A stretch of 55,306 bases of DNA from an uncultured Pelagibacteraceae bacterium (GTDB taxonomy: Bacteria; Pseudomonadota; Alphaproteobacteria; Pelagibacterales; Pelagibacteraceae). This document shows, in pieces, positions 8,763-16,806 of this stretch; within the stretch, counting starts at the first letter, position 1; each line of letters starts with the position of its first letter. Where the stretch lies: NCBI GenBank assembly GCA_902614975.1, contig CACMND010000008.1:1-55306 (forward strand), in the 5' to 3' direction. Below the pieces are notes generated by a model, which worked only from the letters and a program-made list of their open reading frames with translations, made no database searches and was not told the DNA's origin. A program made the translations under genes and the position numbers.

Positions 8763-9881
8763 ATGAAAATAGGGGTTCCAAAAGAAATAAAGCCTCAGGA
8801 AAATAGAATTGGACTTACTCCCGAAAGCGTAAAAACATTAACTTCTAATGGCCACGAAGTTTTAATTGAAAATAATGGAGGTTTTGAAGCAGGATTTGAA
8901 AACGATCATTACGTTTCAAGTGGAGCAAAAATAGTTAATACAGCTGAAGATATATTTAACGACTCCGACATAATTGTTAAGGTTAAAGAGCCACAATCTA
9001 GCGAAGTAAGAATGATAAGAGAAAATCAAGTTGTCTTTACATATCTTCATCTTGCTGCAGCCAAGGAACTGACACAAGGTTTAATAGACAGCAAATCAAT
9101 ATGCATCGCTTATGAAACAGTCACAGATAATAACGGAAGACTTCCTTTGTTAGCACCAATGAGTGCAGTAGCTGGAAGAATGTCAGTACAAGCGGGTGCA
9201 CATTGTTTAGAAAAAAATCAAAAAGGCCGTGGTCTTTTGTTAGGAGGAGCTCCTGGTGTAGAACCTGGAAATGTAGTTATACTTGGAGGTGGAGTAGTAG
9301 GAGAAAATGCTGCTATAATTGCAACAGGCATGAAAGCCAAAGTTAATATTGTAGATAAATCTGAAAAAAGATTAAACGAACTTACCCAAATGTTTGGAGA
9401 TAAAATAATACCTAATTTAAGTGATAAAACTGATTTAGAAAAATTAATTTCCGAATGTGATTTGTTAGTAGGCGGTGTTTTGATACCAGGTGCTGAGGCA
9501 CCAAAATTAGTTACAAAGAATATGTTAAAAAAAATGAAAAGGGGATCAGTGATTGTAGATGTTGCAATTGATCAAGGAGGATGTGTTGAAACCAGTAAAC
9601 CGACTACTTTTGCAGAACCAACTTTTATAATAGATGATATAATTCATTATTGCGTTGCAAATATGCCCGGTGGTGTTCCTAGAACATCAACAATTGCATT
9701 GAATAAAGCAACACTTCCTTTTTTATCTAAATTAGCAAAAGATGGTTACTTAAAAGCTTTAAATGATGATCAAAATTTTCAAGCAGGATTAAATGTATTT
9801 AAAGGAGGTGTTACTCATAAAGCTGTAGCTGATGTATTTGGTCATGATTATTTGCCAGCTCAAAAAGCATTGCTTAATTAA
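8763..9881 (+). CDS. ald: Alanine dehydrogenase
   Basis: 372 residues, full family length. Begins MKIGVPKEIKPQENRIGLTP, the AlaDH/PNT N-terminal signature, followed by the KVKEPQ substrate-site motif, FTYLHLAAAKELT, the VVILGGGVVGENAA Rossmann dinucleotide loop, and DVAIDQGGCVETS. It reversibly deaminates L-alanine to pyruvate, NADH and ammonium in the cytoplasm. Sitting 9 bases after the omega-aminotransferase, it regenerates the pyruvate acceptor and releases the amino nitrogen, as in classical taurine operons that pair an aminotransferase with Ald. Confidence 0.95.
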   Translation: MKIGVPKEIKPQENRIGLTPESVKTLTSNGHEVLIENNGGFEAGFENDHYVSSGAKIVNTAEDIFNDSDIIVKVKEPQSSEVRMIRENQVVFTYLHLAAAKELTQGLIDSKSICIAYETVTDNNGRLPLLAPMSAVAGRMSVQAGAHCLEKNQKGRGLLLGGAPGVEPGNVVILGGGVVGENAAIIATGMKAKVNIVDKSEKRLNELTQMFGDKIIPNLSDKTDLEKLISECDLLVGGVLIPGAEAPKLVTKNMLKKMKRGSVIVDVAIDQGGCVETSKPTTFAEPTFIIDDIIHYCVANMPGGVPRTSTIALNKATLPFLSKLAKDGYLKALNDDQNFQAGLNVFKGGVTHKAVADVFGHDYLPAQKALLN

Positions 9882-9911
9882 AATCCCTAATTTTTCTTGC
9901 TTTTTCATAAA

Positions 9912-9939
9912 TTGACAAAAAAAAAATTAATTCTATATA
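9912..9939 (+). promoter_or_regulatory. Near-consensus sigma-70-type promoter with no protein gene downstream
   Basis: TTGACA at 9912-9917 and TATATA at 9934-9939, spaced 16 bases. It reads rightwards into a 97-base gap before a gene on the opposite strand, so no plus-strand protein gene lies nearby. Expected start is near 9946. Confidence 0.5.
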
Positions 9940-9945
9940 GCAGTC

Positions 9946-10050
9946 ATAATTTAAAAAATTATTCCTGAATTTAACATACATTTATTTCTCTCTTTTTTGT
10001 TGAATTCACCTCCTCGAAAGGGGAGGTAAAAAGGAATTATATTCCTTTAT
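9946..10050 (+). ncRNA. Candidate small RNA
   Basis: Downstream of the orphan promoter lies an AT-rich leader, then an 8-bp hairpin at 10008-10027 with a GAAA tetraloop (ACCTCCTC / GGGGAGGT, one G-U pair), then a second hairpin at 10031-10047 (AAGGAAT / ATTCCTT) followed by TATTTATT. The first hairpin contains CCTCC, complementary to ribosome binding sites. The second overlaps the 3' end of the thioredoxin-like gene on the other strand. The promoter plus two closing hairpins suggest a ~100-nt transcript; expression is untested and the last hairpin is a weak terminator. Confidence 0.35.
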
Positions 10051-10411
10051 TTATTAAATTATATATTTGGTCTTTGTCAGTTAAACCAATTTCTCTTGCT
10101 ACTTCACTTTCACCTTTAAAAACTACTATTGTAGTCCAATAATTAACTCCTAAAGCTTTAGCAATATCTTCATGTTCTGTTTGCTCATAGAATAAAAACT
10201 CAACATCTTTAAAGTCTTTCATTGCTTGATCGAAAACTTTTGTTTGTGCTGCGCAAGTTGAACAATATTCATTCCAAGAATTAATAACAATTGTTTTACC
10301 AGATTTTTGAATTTCAAATAATTTTTTCAGATCAAAGTTTGTGGTTTTTTCGAAACCAAATGAGATATTTGGTATCAAGAATAAAATAAAAAAGACAAAA
10401 TATTTTTTCAT
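10037..10411 (-). CDS. Periplasmic thioredoxin-like protein
   Basis: 124 residues with a signal peptide (about 1-19) and a compact thioredoxin fold: VINSWNEYCSTCAAQTKVFDQA carries a CxxC redox pair in the expected place after the first beta strand, and the sequence YWTTIVVFKG occupies the position of the cis-Pro strand, though the usual Pro is replaced by Thr. Located after the cytochrome b561 gene (13-bp gap), which suits a role in the periplasm such as disulfide handling or haem-protein maturation. It is shorter and more divergent than TlpA/DsbE proteins. Redox partner unknown. Confidence 0.8.
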   Translation of the reverse strand: MKKYFVFFILFLIPNISFGFEKTTNFDLKKLFEIQKSGKTIVINSWNEYCSTCAAQTKVFDQAMKDFKDVEFLFYEQTEHEDIAKALGVNYWTTIVVFKGESEVAREIGLTDKDQIYNLINKGI

Positions 10412-10424
10412 GAGCTCTATTTAA

Positions 10425-10952
10425 TTATCTGGTCATTCTTTTCAAGATGTTTTCTTTCAAAAATATTTGATGAAACAAAACTGCAATAATATGCAATGAG
10501 ATTAAAACTATTAATGTATAATTTGAAATAACGTGAACATTGTAAAATTGATCTGCTAAATCAAAGTTATCTTCAATCCTTAATTTAAAAATAAAAAAGT
10601 TTAGTTTTTCACCATTAAATAGCTTTTTTAAAATTCCTGATATTGTTATTGTTAAAAGTGCGACATAAAGAGCGAAATGATTCAATTTCGCAATCAAGTT
10701 TTGTCCAAAGAATGCCTCAGGCATTAGTTTTGGGGACTTGCTAAAAAATTTATAAATTAACCTAAATAAAGTTATATAAAATATAGATATCCCAACAATT
10801 ACGTGCACATTTTCTATAGTTATTCTTAAATCCGAAAAATCCAATCTGACTAAAATAAACCCCATTGGTATCTGAGCAATTAAAAGGAGCAAAGTGAACC
10901 AATGGAAAAATTTAGCTAACCAACTATATTGTAATGTTATACCATTCTTCAT
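10425..10952 (-). CDS. Cytochrome b561 family membrane protein
   Basis: 175 residues with four hydrophobic helices. The start (MKNGITLQYSWLAKFFHWFTLLLLIAQIPMG) is the bacterial CybB/prokaryotic cytochrome b561 signature, with His residues in helices 1, 2, 3 and 4 (HWF, HVIVG, HFALY, HIIAVLFH) as candidate haem ligands. The family moves electrons at the inner membrane, often to a periplasmic acceptor. Two c-type cytochromes lie divergently next door and would be natural partners. The start ATG shares a CATG palindrome with a possible start of the divergent cytochrome c' gene. Confidence 0.85.
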   Translation of the reverse strand: MKNGITLQYSWLAKFFHWFTLLLLIAQIPMGFILVRLDFSDLRITIENVHVIVGISIFYITLFRLIYKFFSKSPKLMPEAFFGQNLIAKLNHFALYVALLTITISGILKKLFNGEKLNFFIFKLRIEDNFDLADQFYNVHVISNYTLIVLISLHIIAVLFHQIFLKENILKRMTR

Positions 10953-11415
10953 GAGCTATTTTATAAAAATAAATAATATTTTCAAAATAATGTTTATTGT
11001 AGCACTTTCTTTTTCATTTAATTCTAATGTTTTATCAGAAGAGAGCGCAAAAGACATTATTAAGAAAAGAAAATCTTTATTTAGTCAAAATTACAAACTA
11101 GCAAAAAGAATTAGTATTTTACTTAACGAAGTTGAAATTGAGGACTCAAAAAAACTGATGATTAGAATGAGTGATAATTATTTAGAATTACTAAATTTAT
11201 TTCCAGAAAATACAAATGAGGGACACGGAACAGAGGCTTTACCAATTATTTGGGAAGAAAAAGATGAATTTAATGCTCTAATGAAAAAATCTTCTGATCA
11301 AATAATAAAGCTAGCTTCAATTATCGAAGACCAAGATGATTTTAGAGCAGCTTTGAAACAATATATGTGGTCGAGCTGCAAAGCTTGTCATAGCAGATAT
11401 AGGGCTCCACACTAA
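10951..11415 (+). CDS. Cytochrome c'-like periplasmic haem protein
   Basis: 154 residues from the ATG at 10951, or 141 from the ATG at 10990; the open frame extends still further upstream into the cytochrome b561 gene but lacks support. Residues about 10-30 are a signal peptide. The haem motif CKACH is nine residues before the C-terminus (SSCKACHSRYRAPH), as in cytochromes c', with a helical body before it. Cytochromes c' bind NO/CO or carry electrons. The stop overlaps the ATG of the next cytochrome gene. Either start is possible; 10990 would leave room for a promoter. Confidence 0.82.
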   Translation: MSYFIKINNIFKIMFIVALSFSFNSNVLSEESAKDIIKKRKSLFSQNYKLAKRISILLNEVEIEDSKKLMIRMSDNYLELLNLFPENTNEGHGTEALPIIWEEKDEFNALMKKSSDQIIKLASIIEDQDDFRAALKQYMWSSCKACHSRYRAPH

Positions 11416-11843
11416 TGAAAAAGTATTTTTTTATTTTTATTGTTTTATTTTATGCAGATACTGCTTTCTCTCATTCGCACTATCCCATAACTAGAGATTC
11501 ATTAGAAGCAATTAAAAATGGCAAGATATTATACAATCAATATTGTGTTTCTTGTCACCAAGCAAATTTAGCTGGAGCTACAAATTGGCAAGGTTTAGAT
11601 GAGGATGGGCATAGAAAAGCACCGCCTTTAAATGGAACTGGTCATACTTGGCATCATACAGATGAGTTACTACATAGAATGATAAAGTATGGATTTGCTA
11701 AATTGATAAAAAATTATGAAGGCAAGATGATGGGTTTTGGTGATAAAATAAGTGATGAAGGTATTGATAACATTCTTTCGTACATTAAATCTTATTGGAA
11801 AGATGATATTTATGAATATCATTTAGAAATGAGCAAACAATGA
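11415..11843 (+). CDS. Class I cytochrome c
   Basis: 142 residues: signal peptide (about 1-20), then a mono-haem cytochrome c fold with NQYCVSCHQANLAG as the CxxCH haem site and KMMGFGDKISDEGIDNILSYIKS carrying the likely axial Met and the C-terminal helix. Several extra His residues (GHTWHHTDEL) lie between the haem site and the axial ligand and might bind a metal. It begins on the last base of the cytochrome c' stop and its 3' end overlaps the DUF4396 gene by four bases, so the three are translated together. Probably a periplasmic electron carrier. Confidence 0.87.
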   Translation: MKKYFFIFIVLFYADTAFSHSHYPITRDSLEAIKNGKILYNQYCVSCHQANLAGATNWQGLDEDGHRKAPPLNGTGHTWHHTDELLHRMIKYGFAKLIKNYEGKMMGFGDKISDEGIDNILSYIKSYWKDDIYEYHLEMSKQ

Positions 11844-12283
11844 GTTCAGAAGCAGTTAATTTTAATTGGTCATGCAAACATACTTGGAAAAGAAGCGCAA
11901 AAAATACTGCTTGGTGTTTACTAGGCTGTGCAATTGGTGACTTTGGAACCATATTGTATTTTCAGATAACAGGAATTCCCTGGCCTGTTTTAGCCATCAT
12001 GACTTTAGCAATTATAAATGGTTTGATTACAAGTATTATTTTAGAAACTATAATTTTACTAAGACAAAAACTTGATTTTTCCAAAGCATTAAAGACTGCG
12101 CTTGGTATGAGCTTTATATCAATGGTCAGTATGGAAATAGCCATGAACCTCACAGATGTAATTTTAACAGGTGGAGCTATTTTAAATTGGTGGGTAGTAC
12201 CAATAATGCTTTTAGTTGGATTTTTAACTCCATGGCCATACAATTATTGGAGATTAAAAAAATATAATATTGCTTGTCACTAA
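11840..12283 (+). CDS. DUF4396-family membrane protein
   Basis: 147 residues, four hydrophobic segments. The start WSCKHTWKRSAKNTAWCLLGCAIGDFGTILYF and the later MSMEIAMNLTDVILTG-type segment match the DUF4396 pattern, including conserved Cys, His and Met residues inside or next to helices that could bind a metal. The family is often found near haem or copper genes; here it is fused by a 4-bp overlap to a cytochrome c gene. A role in metal or haem protein assembly is a guess from context. Confidence 0.75.
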   Translation: MSSEAVNFNWSCKHTWKRSAKNTAWCLLGCAIGDFGTILYFQITGIPWPVLAIMTLAIINGLITSIILETIILLRQKLDFSKALKTALGMSFISMVSMEIAMNLTDVILTGGAILNWWVVPIMLLVGFLTPWPYNYWRLKKYNIACH

Positions 12284-12316
12284 AAACATCTCTATATCAA
12301 ATTAAGACCTCAGATA

Positions 12317-13252
12317 ATGACTAAAGATTTAATAACAATTGATAGCCTTTCAAAGGTATACGACAATGGATTTAACGCTTTAAAAACTGTTAATTTAAAT
12401 ATAAAGCAAGGTGAAATTATTGCTATGCTTGGACCAAATGGAGCTGGCAAAACTACACTGATAAGTATTGTATGTGGTATAGTTAAACCAACTTCTGGAG
12501 TAATTACAGTAGATGGTTTTGATATTATAAAAGATTATAGAGAAACAAGATCAAGAATAGGACTGGTCCCCCAAGAAATTTCACTAGAACAATTTGAAAC
12601 AGTGTTTAACAATGTTTCATATTCAAGAGGCTTATACGGAAAAAAGCCAAACCCGCAACATATAGAAAAAGTTCTAAAAGATTTTAGTTTATGGGATAAA
12701 AAAGATTTAAGGTTAAATCAGCTTTCAGGAGGAATGAAAAGACGTGTAATGATAGCAAAAGCATTATCTCATGAACCTTCGATATTATTTCTTGATGAAC
12801 CAACGGCAGGCGTAGATGTAGAATTGAGAAAAGATATGTGGAAAGTTGTAGAGGGATTAAGGAAAACTGGAGTAACCATAATTTTAACAACACACTATAT
12901 TGAAGAAGCAGAGGCAATCGCAGACCGAGTTGCTGTAATTAATCAAGGAGAAATCATTGTTGTTGATAATAAAATAGATTTATTAAAAAAGATGGGTCAT
13001 AAAAAATTAACTATTGAGTTGCAGGATAAAGTCGAAAAAATTCCATCAGAACTTGATGAATATAATCTATCAATCTCTAATGATAATTATTCATTAATTT
13101 ACAACTATAACTTACATGCTGAAAGAACAGGTATTACAAAGATGCTTCAAGATTTAAAAAATGCAGGTTTGAGGATGAGAGACTTAAAAACAGAGCAAAA
13201 TAATCTTGAAAAGATTTTTGTGACATTGGTAAAGGAAAATAATGAGGATTAA
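12317..13252 (+). CDS. ABC-2 exporter ATPase (YadG-like)
   Basis: 311 residues with Walker A GPNGAGKTT, Q-loop LVPQEISL, signature LNQLSGGMKRRVMIAKAL, Walker B SILFLDEPTAGVD and the switch TTHYIEEAEAIADRV. The C-terminal ~80 residues match the extension of CcmA/YadG-type ATPases. It overlaps the permease gene by 11 bases. Length and partner match E. coli YadG/YadH, an exporter of unknown cargo. Substrate cannot be read from sequence. Confidence 0.9.
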   Translation: MTKDLITIDSLSKVYDNGFNALKTVNLNIKQGEIIAMLGPNGAGKTTLISIVCGIVKPTSGVITVDGFDIIKDYRETRSRIGLVPQEISLEQFETVFNNVSYSRGLYGKKPNPQHIEKVLKDFSLWDKKDLRLNQLSGGMKRRVMIAKALSHEPSILFLDEPTAGVDVELRKDMWKVVEGLRKTGVTIILTTHYIEEAEAIADRVAVINQGEIIVVDNKIDLLKKMGHKKLTIELQDKVEKIPSELDEYNLSISNDNYSLIYNYNLHAERTGITKMLQDLKNAGLRMRDLKTEQNNLEKIFVTLVKENNED

Positions 13253-14009
13253 TTTTTACGCATTAAGAGCAATTTATTTTCATGAAATGGATAGATTTAG
13301 AAGAACATTAATACAATCTCTTCTTTCTCCAGTTTTATCTACTTCATTATACTTTATAGTATTCGGCTCGGTAATCGGGGATTATGTACAAAAAATTGAT
13401 GGCATTAGTTATGGCTCTTATATAGTTCCAGGATTATTGATGTTAACATTATTAACGCAATCTATCAGTAACACTTCTTTTGGAATTTTTTTTCCTAAAT
13501 TTAATGGAACAATTTATGAAATTTTAGCAGCTCCAATTTCTACTGTAGAAATTGTAATTGCTTATGTTGGTGCGGGTGCAACTAAAACATTAATTGTTGC
13601 TGCAGTAATTTTCTGCACTTCACTTTTTTTTGCAGAAGTAAATGTAAAGTTTCCTTTACTAATGATTTTCTTATTAATTCTAGTTGCTTTTACTTTTGCT
13701 TTGTTCGGGTTTTTAATTGGACTTCTTAGTAAAAATTTCGAGCAAATGTCTATAATACCAACAATTGTCATAACACCAATGGTATTCTTAGGTGGAAGTT
13801 TGTATTCGCTAGATATGCTCCCAAGTTTCTGGCAAACAGTCACTTATTTTAATCCTGTTGTATATTTAATTAATGGGCTGAGGTTTGCATTTTATGGAGT
13901 TTCTGATTTTGATATTTGGATAAGTATTTCAACAATGTTTATATTTTTAATTGTATGTGTAACTCTTGTCTCAATTATACTTAAAAAAGGTTATAATATA
14001 AAAAATTAA
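13242..14009 (+). CDS. ABC-2 type permease (YadH-like)
   Basis: 255 residues with six hydrophobic helices. Typical ABC-2 features are the amphipathic start with ...HEMDRFRRTLIQSLLSPVLSTSLYF, GSYIVPGLLMLTLLTQSISN, the KFNGTIYEILAAPIS coupling region and FLGGSLYSLDMLP near the end of helix 5. It forms the membrane half of the exporter with the preceding ATPase. Two tiny membrane proteins follow within 180 bases in the same direction. Confidence 0.9.
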   Translation: MRINFYALRAIYFHEMDRFRRTLIQSLLSPVLSTSLYFIVFGSVIGDYVQKIDGISYGSYIVPGLLMLTLLTQSISNTSFGIFFPKFNGTIYEILAAPISTVEIVIAYVGAGATKTLIVAAVIFCTSLFFAEVNVKFPLLMIFLLILVAFTFALFGFLIGLLSKNFEQMSIIPTIVITPMVFLGGSLYSLDMLPSFWQTVTYFNPVVYLINGLRFAFYGVSDFDIWISISTMFIFLIVCVTLVSIILKKGYNIKN

Positions 14010-14010
14010 T

Positions 14011-14178
14011 TTGACTGTTGACCAGATAATTCCTGCAATATTTTTAATATTAGTCTTAATATTAGTTCTACCTAATTTTCTCAGATCAAACTCAAATATT
14101 AAACAATTGATATCTAATTTTTCAATTTGGATAATAATTATACTTGTTATATTTGGATTGATGTATTTTTTGATGTAA
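14011..14178 (+). CDS. Small two-helix membrane protein (TTG start)
   Basis: A 55-residue frame beginning TTG one base after the permease stop. It reads MTVDQIIPAIFLILVLILVL, a short linker with NFLRSNSNIKQ, and a second helix of ~20 residues ending YFLM. Two clean helices and tight packing between genes support it. The rare start codon and lack of an obvious ribosome binding site keep confidence moderate; translation may be coupled to the permease. Confidence 0.6.
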   Translation: MTVDQIIPAIFLILVLILVLPNFLRSNSNIKQLISNFSIWIIIILVIFGLMYFLM

Positions 14179-14186
14179 ATAGATTT

Positions 14187-14351
14187 ATGATTAAATTTAT
14201 TCTTCCAGCAGTACTATTAATTTTAATTATTATTTTCTGGGAAAAAATTAATGAATTTTTATTAAGCAAATTTAAAATTAAACTCAATTACATAGCTGTC
14301 ATCATATTAGTTTTAATATTAGTGGTTTTATCTTTATTACTATATTTCTAA
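14187..14351 (+). CDS. Small two-helix membrane protein
   Basis: 54 residues from the ATG at 14187: helix 1 MIKFILPAVLLILIIIFW, a polar linker EKINEFLLSKFKIKLN, helix 2 to the C-terminus. A longer frame from 14127 would overlap the previous micro-gene and adds a non-helical tail, so the inner ATG is chosen. It follows the 55-residue gene by 8 bases and precedes the TauE/SafE gene by 6. No family recognised. Confidence 0.6.
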   Translation: MIKFILPAVLLILIIIFWEKINEFLLSKFKIKLNYIAVIILVLILVVLSLLLYF

Positions 14352-14357
14352 TTTATA

Positions 14358-15104
14358 ATGGAGATAAATTTATTATTCTTTGTTAGCGTTGTTCCAGCTA
14401 TCGTATTATATGGAATTGCTAAATCAGGTTTAGGTGGATCAATATCATTAATTTCAGTTCCATTAATGACAGTAGTAATGCCATTAAATCAAGCACTTGC
14501 AATTATTTTACCAATATTAATTTTTTCAGACATTATTGCTGTTTATAGATTTAGAAGGGAATTTGATTTTGGAACACTAAAGTTATTAGTTCCATTTGCT
14601 GCTACAGGAATAATAATAGGCTCATTTACCTTTACTTATTTTTCAGAGGATTTGCTTAAACTAATTGTCGGAATAATGGGTTTCTTATTTGCTGGTCATT
14701 ATTTTTTATTTAAAAAAGAAAAAAATATACCAGCAAAAAAAAACTTTTTTAAAGGGGCTATTTGTTCATCCATTGCTGGTTTTTCAAGTTTTTGTGTTCA
14801 TGCGGGAGGAACCCCAACAAGTCTTTATTTGCTTCCACTAAGAATGAAAAAAGAAATTTATGTTGGCACAAGAATTATTTTTTTTAGTTGTGTTAATCTA
14901 ATTAAGCTTCCTCTGTATGTTTATTTATCCATGATGAATTTTGATACTCTGTATCAGTCAGTTACTCTTTTCCCTTTAGCGCTAATTGGAATATTTATAG
15001 GTTATAAATTACTCAAAATAATTGAGGAAAATTTATTCTACAATATTATTTATGCTTTAATTTTGGTTAGTAGCTTTAAGTTAATATTAGATTTTATGGT
15101 TTAA
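14358..15104 (+). CDS. TauE/SafE (TSUP) family exporter
   Basis: 248 residues, eight hydrophobic segments in two repeats. The family marks are GIAKSGLGGSISLISVPLM near the start and GFSSFCVHAGGTPTSLYLLPLRM in the second repeat. TSUP proteins move sulfite, sulfoacetate or other small anions out of the cell. A second, unrelated-length TSUP lies at 33354. With sulfite-releasing Xsc and SuyAB in the same genome, sulfite efflux is a reasonable role, though the neighbours here (ABC-2 exporter, thiV) say nothing direct. Confidence 0.87.
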   Translation: MEINLLFFVSVVPAIVLYGIAKSGLGGSISLISVPLMTVVMPLNQALAIILPILIFSDIIAVYRFRREFDFGTLKLLVPFAATGIIIGSFTFTYFSEDLLKLIVGIMGFLFAGHYFLFKKEKNIPAKKNFFKGAICSSIAGFSSFCVHAGGTPTSLYLLPLRMKKEIYVGTRIIFFSCVNLIKLPLYVYLSMMNFDTLYQSVTLFPLALIGIFIGYKLLKIIEENLFYNIIYALILVSSFKLILDFMV

Positions 15105-15130
15105 TTAGGCTTTAATTTCTTAAAGCCTAA
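15105..15130. terminator. Stem-loop after the TSUP gene
   Basis: An 11-bp perfect inverted repeat (TTAGGCTTTAA / TTAAAGCCTAA) with a 4-base loop begins at the base after the TAA stop. It lacks a long U-tract on either strand, so it may be a weak terminator or a 3'-end stabiliser. Confidence 0.55.
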
Positions 15131-15271
15131 TAAGTTCATAACTAAAAAGAAGAGAATTAATAATTCGTAAACTAATTCAATCAACTCAGAAAATACAATG
15201 CTAATTAGTCTAATCAGTAATGCAAAATCTAGGATAATTTCTTGAAATTTTAAATTTAATGATTTAGTTAG

Positions 15272-15334
15272 ATCTTGGGGTGCTTTTAGCTGAGAATAAC
15301 CCATTGAACCTGTCCGGTAATTCAGAAAGGGAAA
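15272..15334 (+). promoter_or_regulatory. TPP riboswitch (thi-box) of thiV
   Basis: The leader has the ordered thiamine-pyrophosphate aptamer core: GGGGTGC at 15277-15283, GCTGAGA at 15289-15295, ACCC at 15299-15302, TTGAACCTG at 15304-15312 and AGGGAA at 15328-15333. The terminal GGG lies 5-7 bases before the ATG and doubles as the ribosome binding site, so ligand binding should block translation directly. P3 is nearly absent and the P4/P5 arm is short, a minimal form. No separate terminator is visible. Confidence 0.9.
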
Positions 15335-16765
15335 ATGAATAATTTAAATATAATCAATCAATCATCAGCAATAATATTAATTATTTCAATTTCTTTAATA
15401 TTTGTTTTTGTTGGAATTTATTTTTCAAAAAAATTTAAAGGACTTAATAATTATTTAGTTGCAAACCGTTCGATTGGAACTTTATCCTTAACAACAAGTC
15501 TTGTTGCTTCAGCACTTGGTGCTTGGATTTTATTTGGACCGGCATCAGCAGCAACATGGGGAGGAATTGGTGCAGTGATTGGTTATTCACTAGGAACTGC
15601 ATTTCCACTCTTTATTTTAATTTATCTTGGTAAAAAATTTAGAACTAGTTATCCGCAAGGCACAAGTATTATTGAAATAATAAGATTAAGATTTGGACCA
15701 AATCTTTATAAACTTATTTTAGTTTTTTCCATTTTTTATATGACAATCTTTTTAATTGCTGAAGTTACTGCTGTAGCTTTTTTAATTAATTACATATCTG
15801 GTACTGAGTTGTGGATTACCTCTTTAATAGTAATATCATGTTCGTTACTTTACACATTATATGGAGGTTTAAGAGCATCCTTAATTACAGATAATATTCA
15901 ATTTTTTGTATTTATAGGTCTTTTAATAATTAGTTTAATTTTTATTACCTCAATTGAAACAAACGATTTTAACTTTGAAATTATTAAAAATAATAATCCG
16001 CATTTGTTAAGTTTTAGTTATCTCCCAAATTATACTGCTGGTTTAACTTTCTTTATAGCTGTTGCTGCAACTAATCTTTTTCATCAAGGTAATTGGCAGA
16101 GAGTTTACGCTGCAAAAAATTACGAAGTTTTAAAAAAAAGTTTAATATTTTCATTTTTAATAATATTACCAATAGTCTTTTTTATGGGATTTAGTGGTTT
16201 AGTGGCTGTCTCTCAAGATACTAATGTAATACCTGATCTTGCATTTTTCTCAATTTTATTAAAAGAAAATTTAATAATATTTTCAGTCATTGTAATAATT
16301 TTAGCTATCTCTTTAACAATAAGTAGTATTGATACTTTAATAAATGCTATTTCAAGTTTGGTAATAGTCGATGTAGATAAAGTATTAAATTTAAAAAATA
16401 ATCATTTAAATATCTCAAAACAATTTGTTATTTTTCTTTCGGTCATAGCTTTTTTTGTAGCATCAAAAGGATTTAGTATTCTTTATTTATTCTTAATAGC
16501 AGATTTATTTTGTTGTGCGGCTGTTCTAAGTGTTTTTTATACTTTTTATTCAAAATCTTATGATGAAAAAAATGCTTATGTTTCTATATTAATAGGATTA
16601 ATTGCAGGACTATTATTTTTTCCAAGTCCTGATTTTTCTAAATCAATACTATTTGGAATAATTTTGCCAATGGATTTAGCACCATCGTATATTTCTCAAT
16701 CTCTTTTATTTTGTTCATTTATTGCGGCAACTTTATCACCAATAATTGCATGGAAATTGAAATAA
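15335..16765 (+). CDS. thiV: Sodium:solute symporter under a TPP riboswitch (ThiV-like thiamine-precursor importer)
   Basis: 476 residues with about 13 hydrophobic helices of the SSS family; LVANRSIGTLSLTTSLVASALGAWILFGP is the typical helix 1-2 region. The start ATG is 1 base beyond the riboswitch. A thiamine-regulated SSS protein in SAR11 has been described as ThiV, a candidate importer of the pyrimidine precursor HMP, in cells that cannot make HMP themselves. Assignment here rests on the family plus the riboswitch; the transported compound (HMP, thiamine or a derivative) is inferred. Confidence 0.88.
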   Translation: MNNLNIINQSSAIILIISISLIFVFVGIYFSKKFKGLNNYLVANRSIGTLSLTTSLVASALGAWILFGPASAATWGGIGAVIGYSLGTAFPLFILIYLGKKFRTSYPQGTSIIEIIRLRFGPNLYKLILVFSIFYMTIFLIAEVTAVAFLINYISGTELWITSLIVISCSLLYTLYGGLRASLITDNIQFFVFIGLLIISLIFITSIETNDFNFEIIKNNNPHLLSFSYLPNYTAGLTFFIAVAATNLFHQGNWQRVYAAKNYEVLKKSLIFSFLIILPIVFFMGFSGLVAVSQDTNVIPDLAFFSILLKENLIIFSVIVIILAISLTISSIDTLINAISSLVIVDVDKVLNLKNNHLNISKQFVIFLSVIAFFVASKGFSILYLFLIADLFCCAAVLSVFYTFYSKSYDEKNAYVSILIGLIAGLLFFPSPDFSKSILFGIILPMDLAPSYISQSLLFCSFIAATLSPIIAWKLK

Positions 16766-16806
16766 TTGATGTTTATTTAAAACCTAGTTATTGTATAATT
16801 TAATAA

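Noticed and set aside
15101..15304. A 67-residue frame on the minus strand after the TSUP gene
   Set aside because: Its start lies inside the TPP riboswitch and its end inside a stem-loop; it has no ribosome binding site and no family features.
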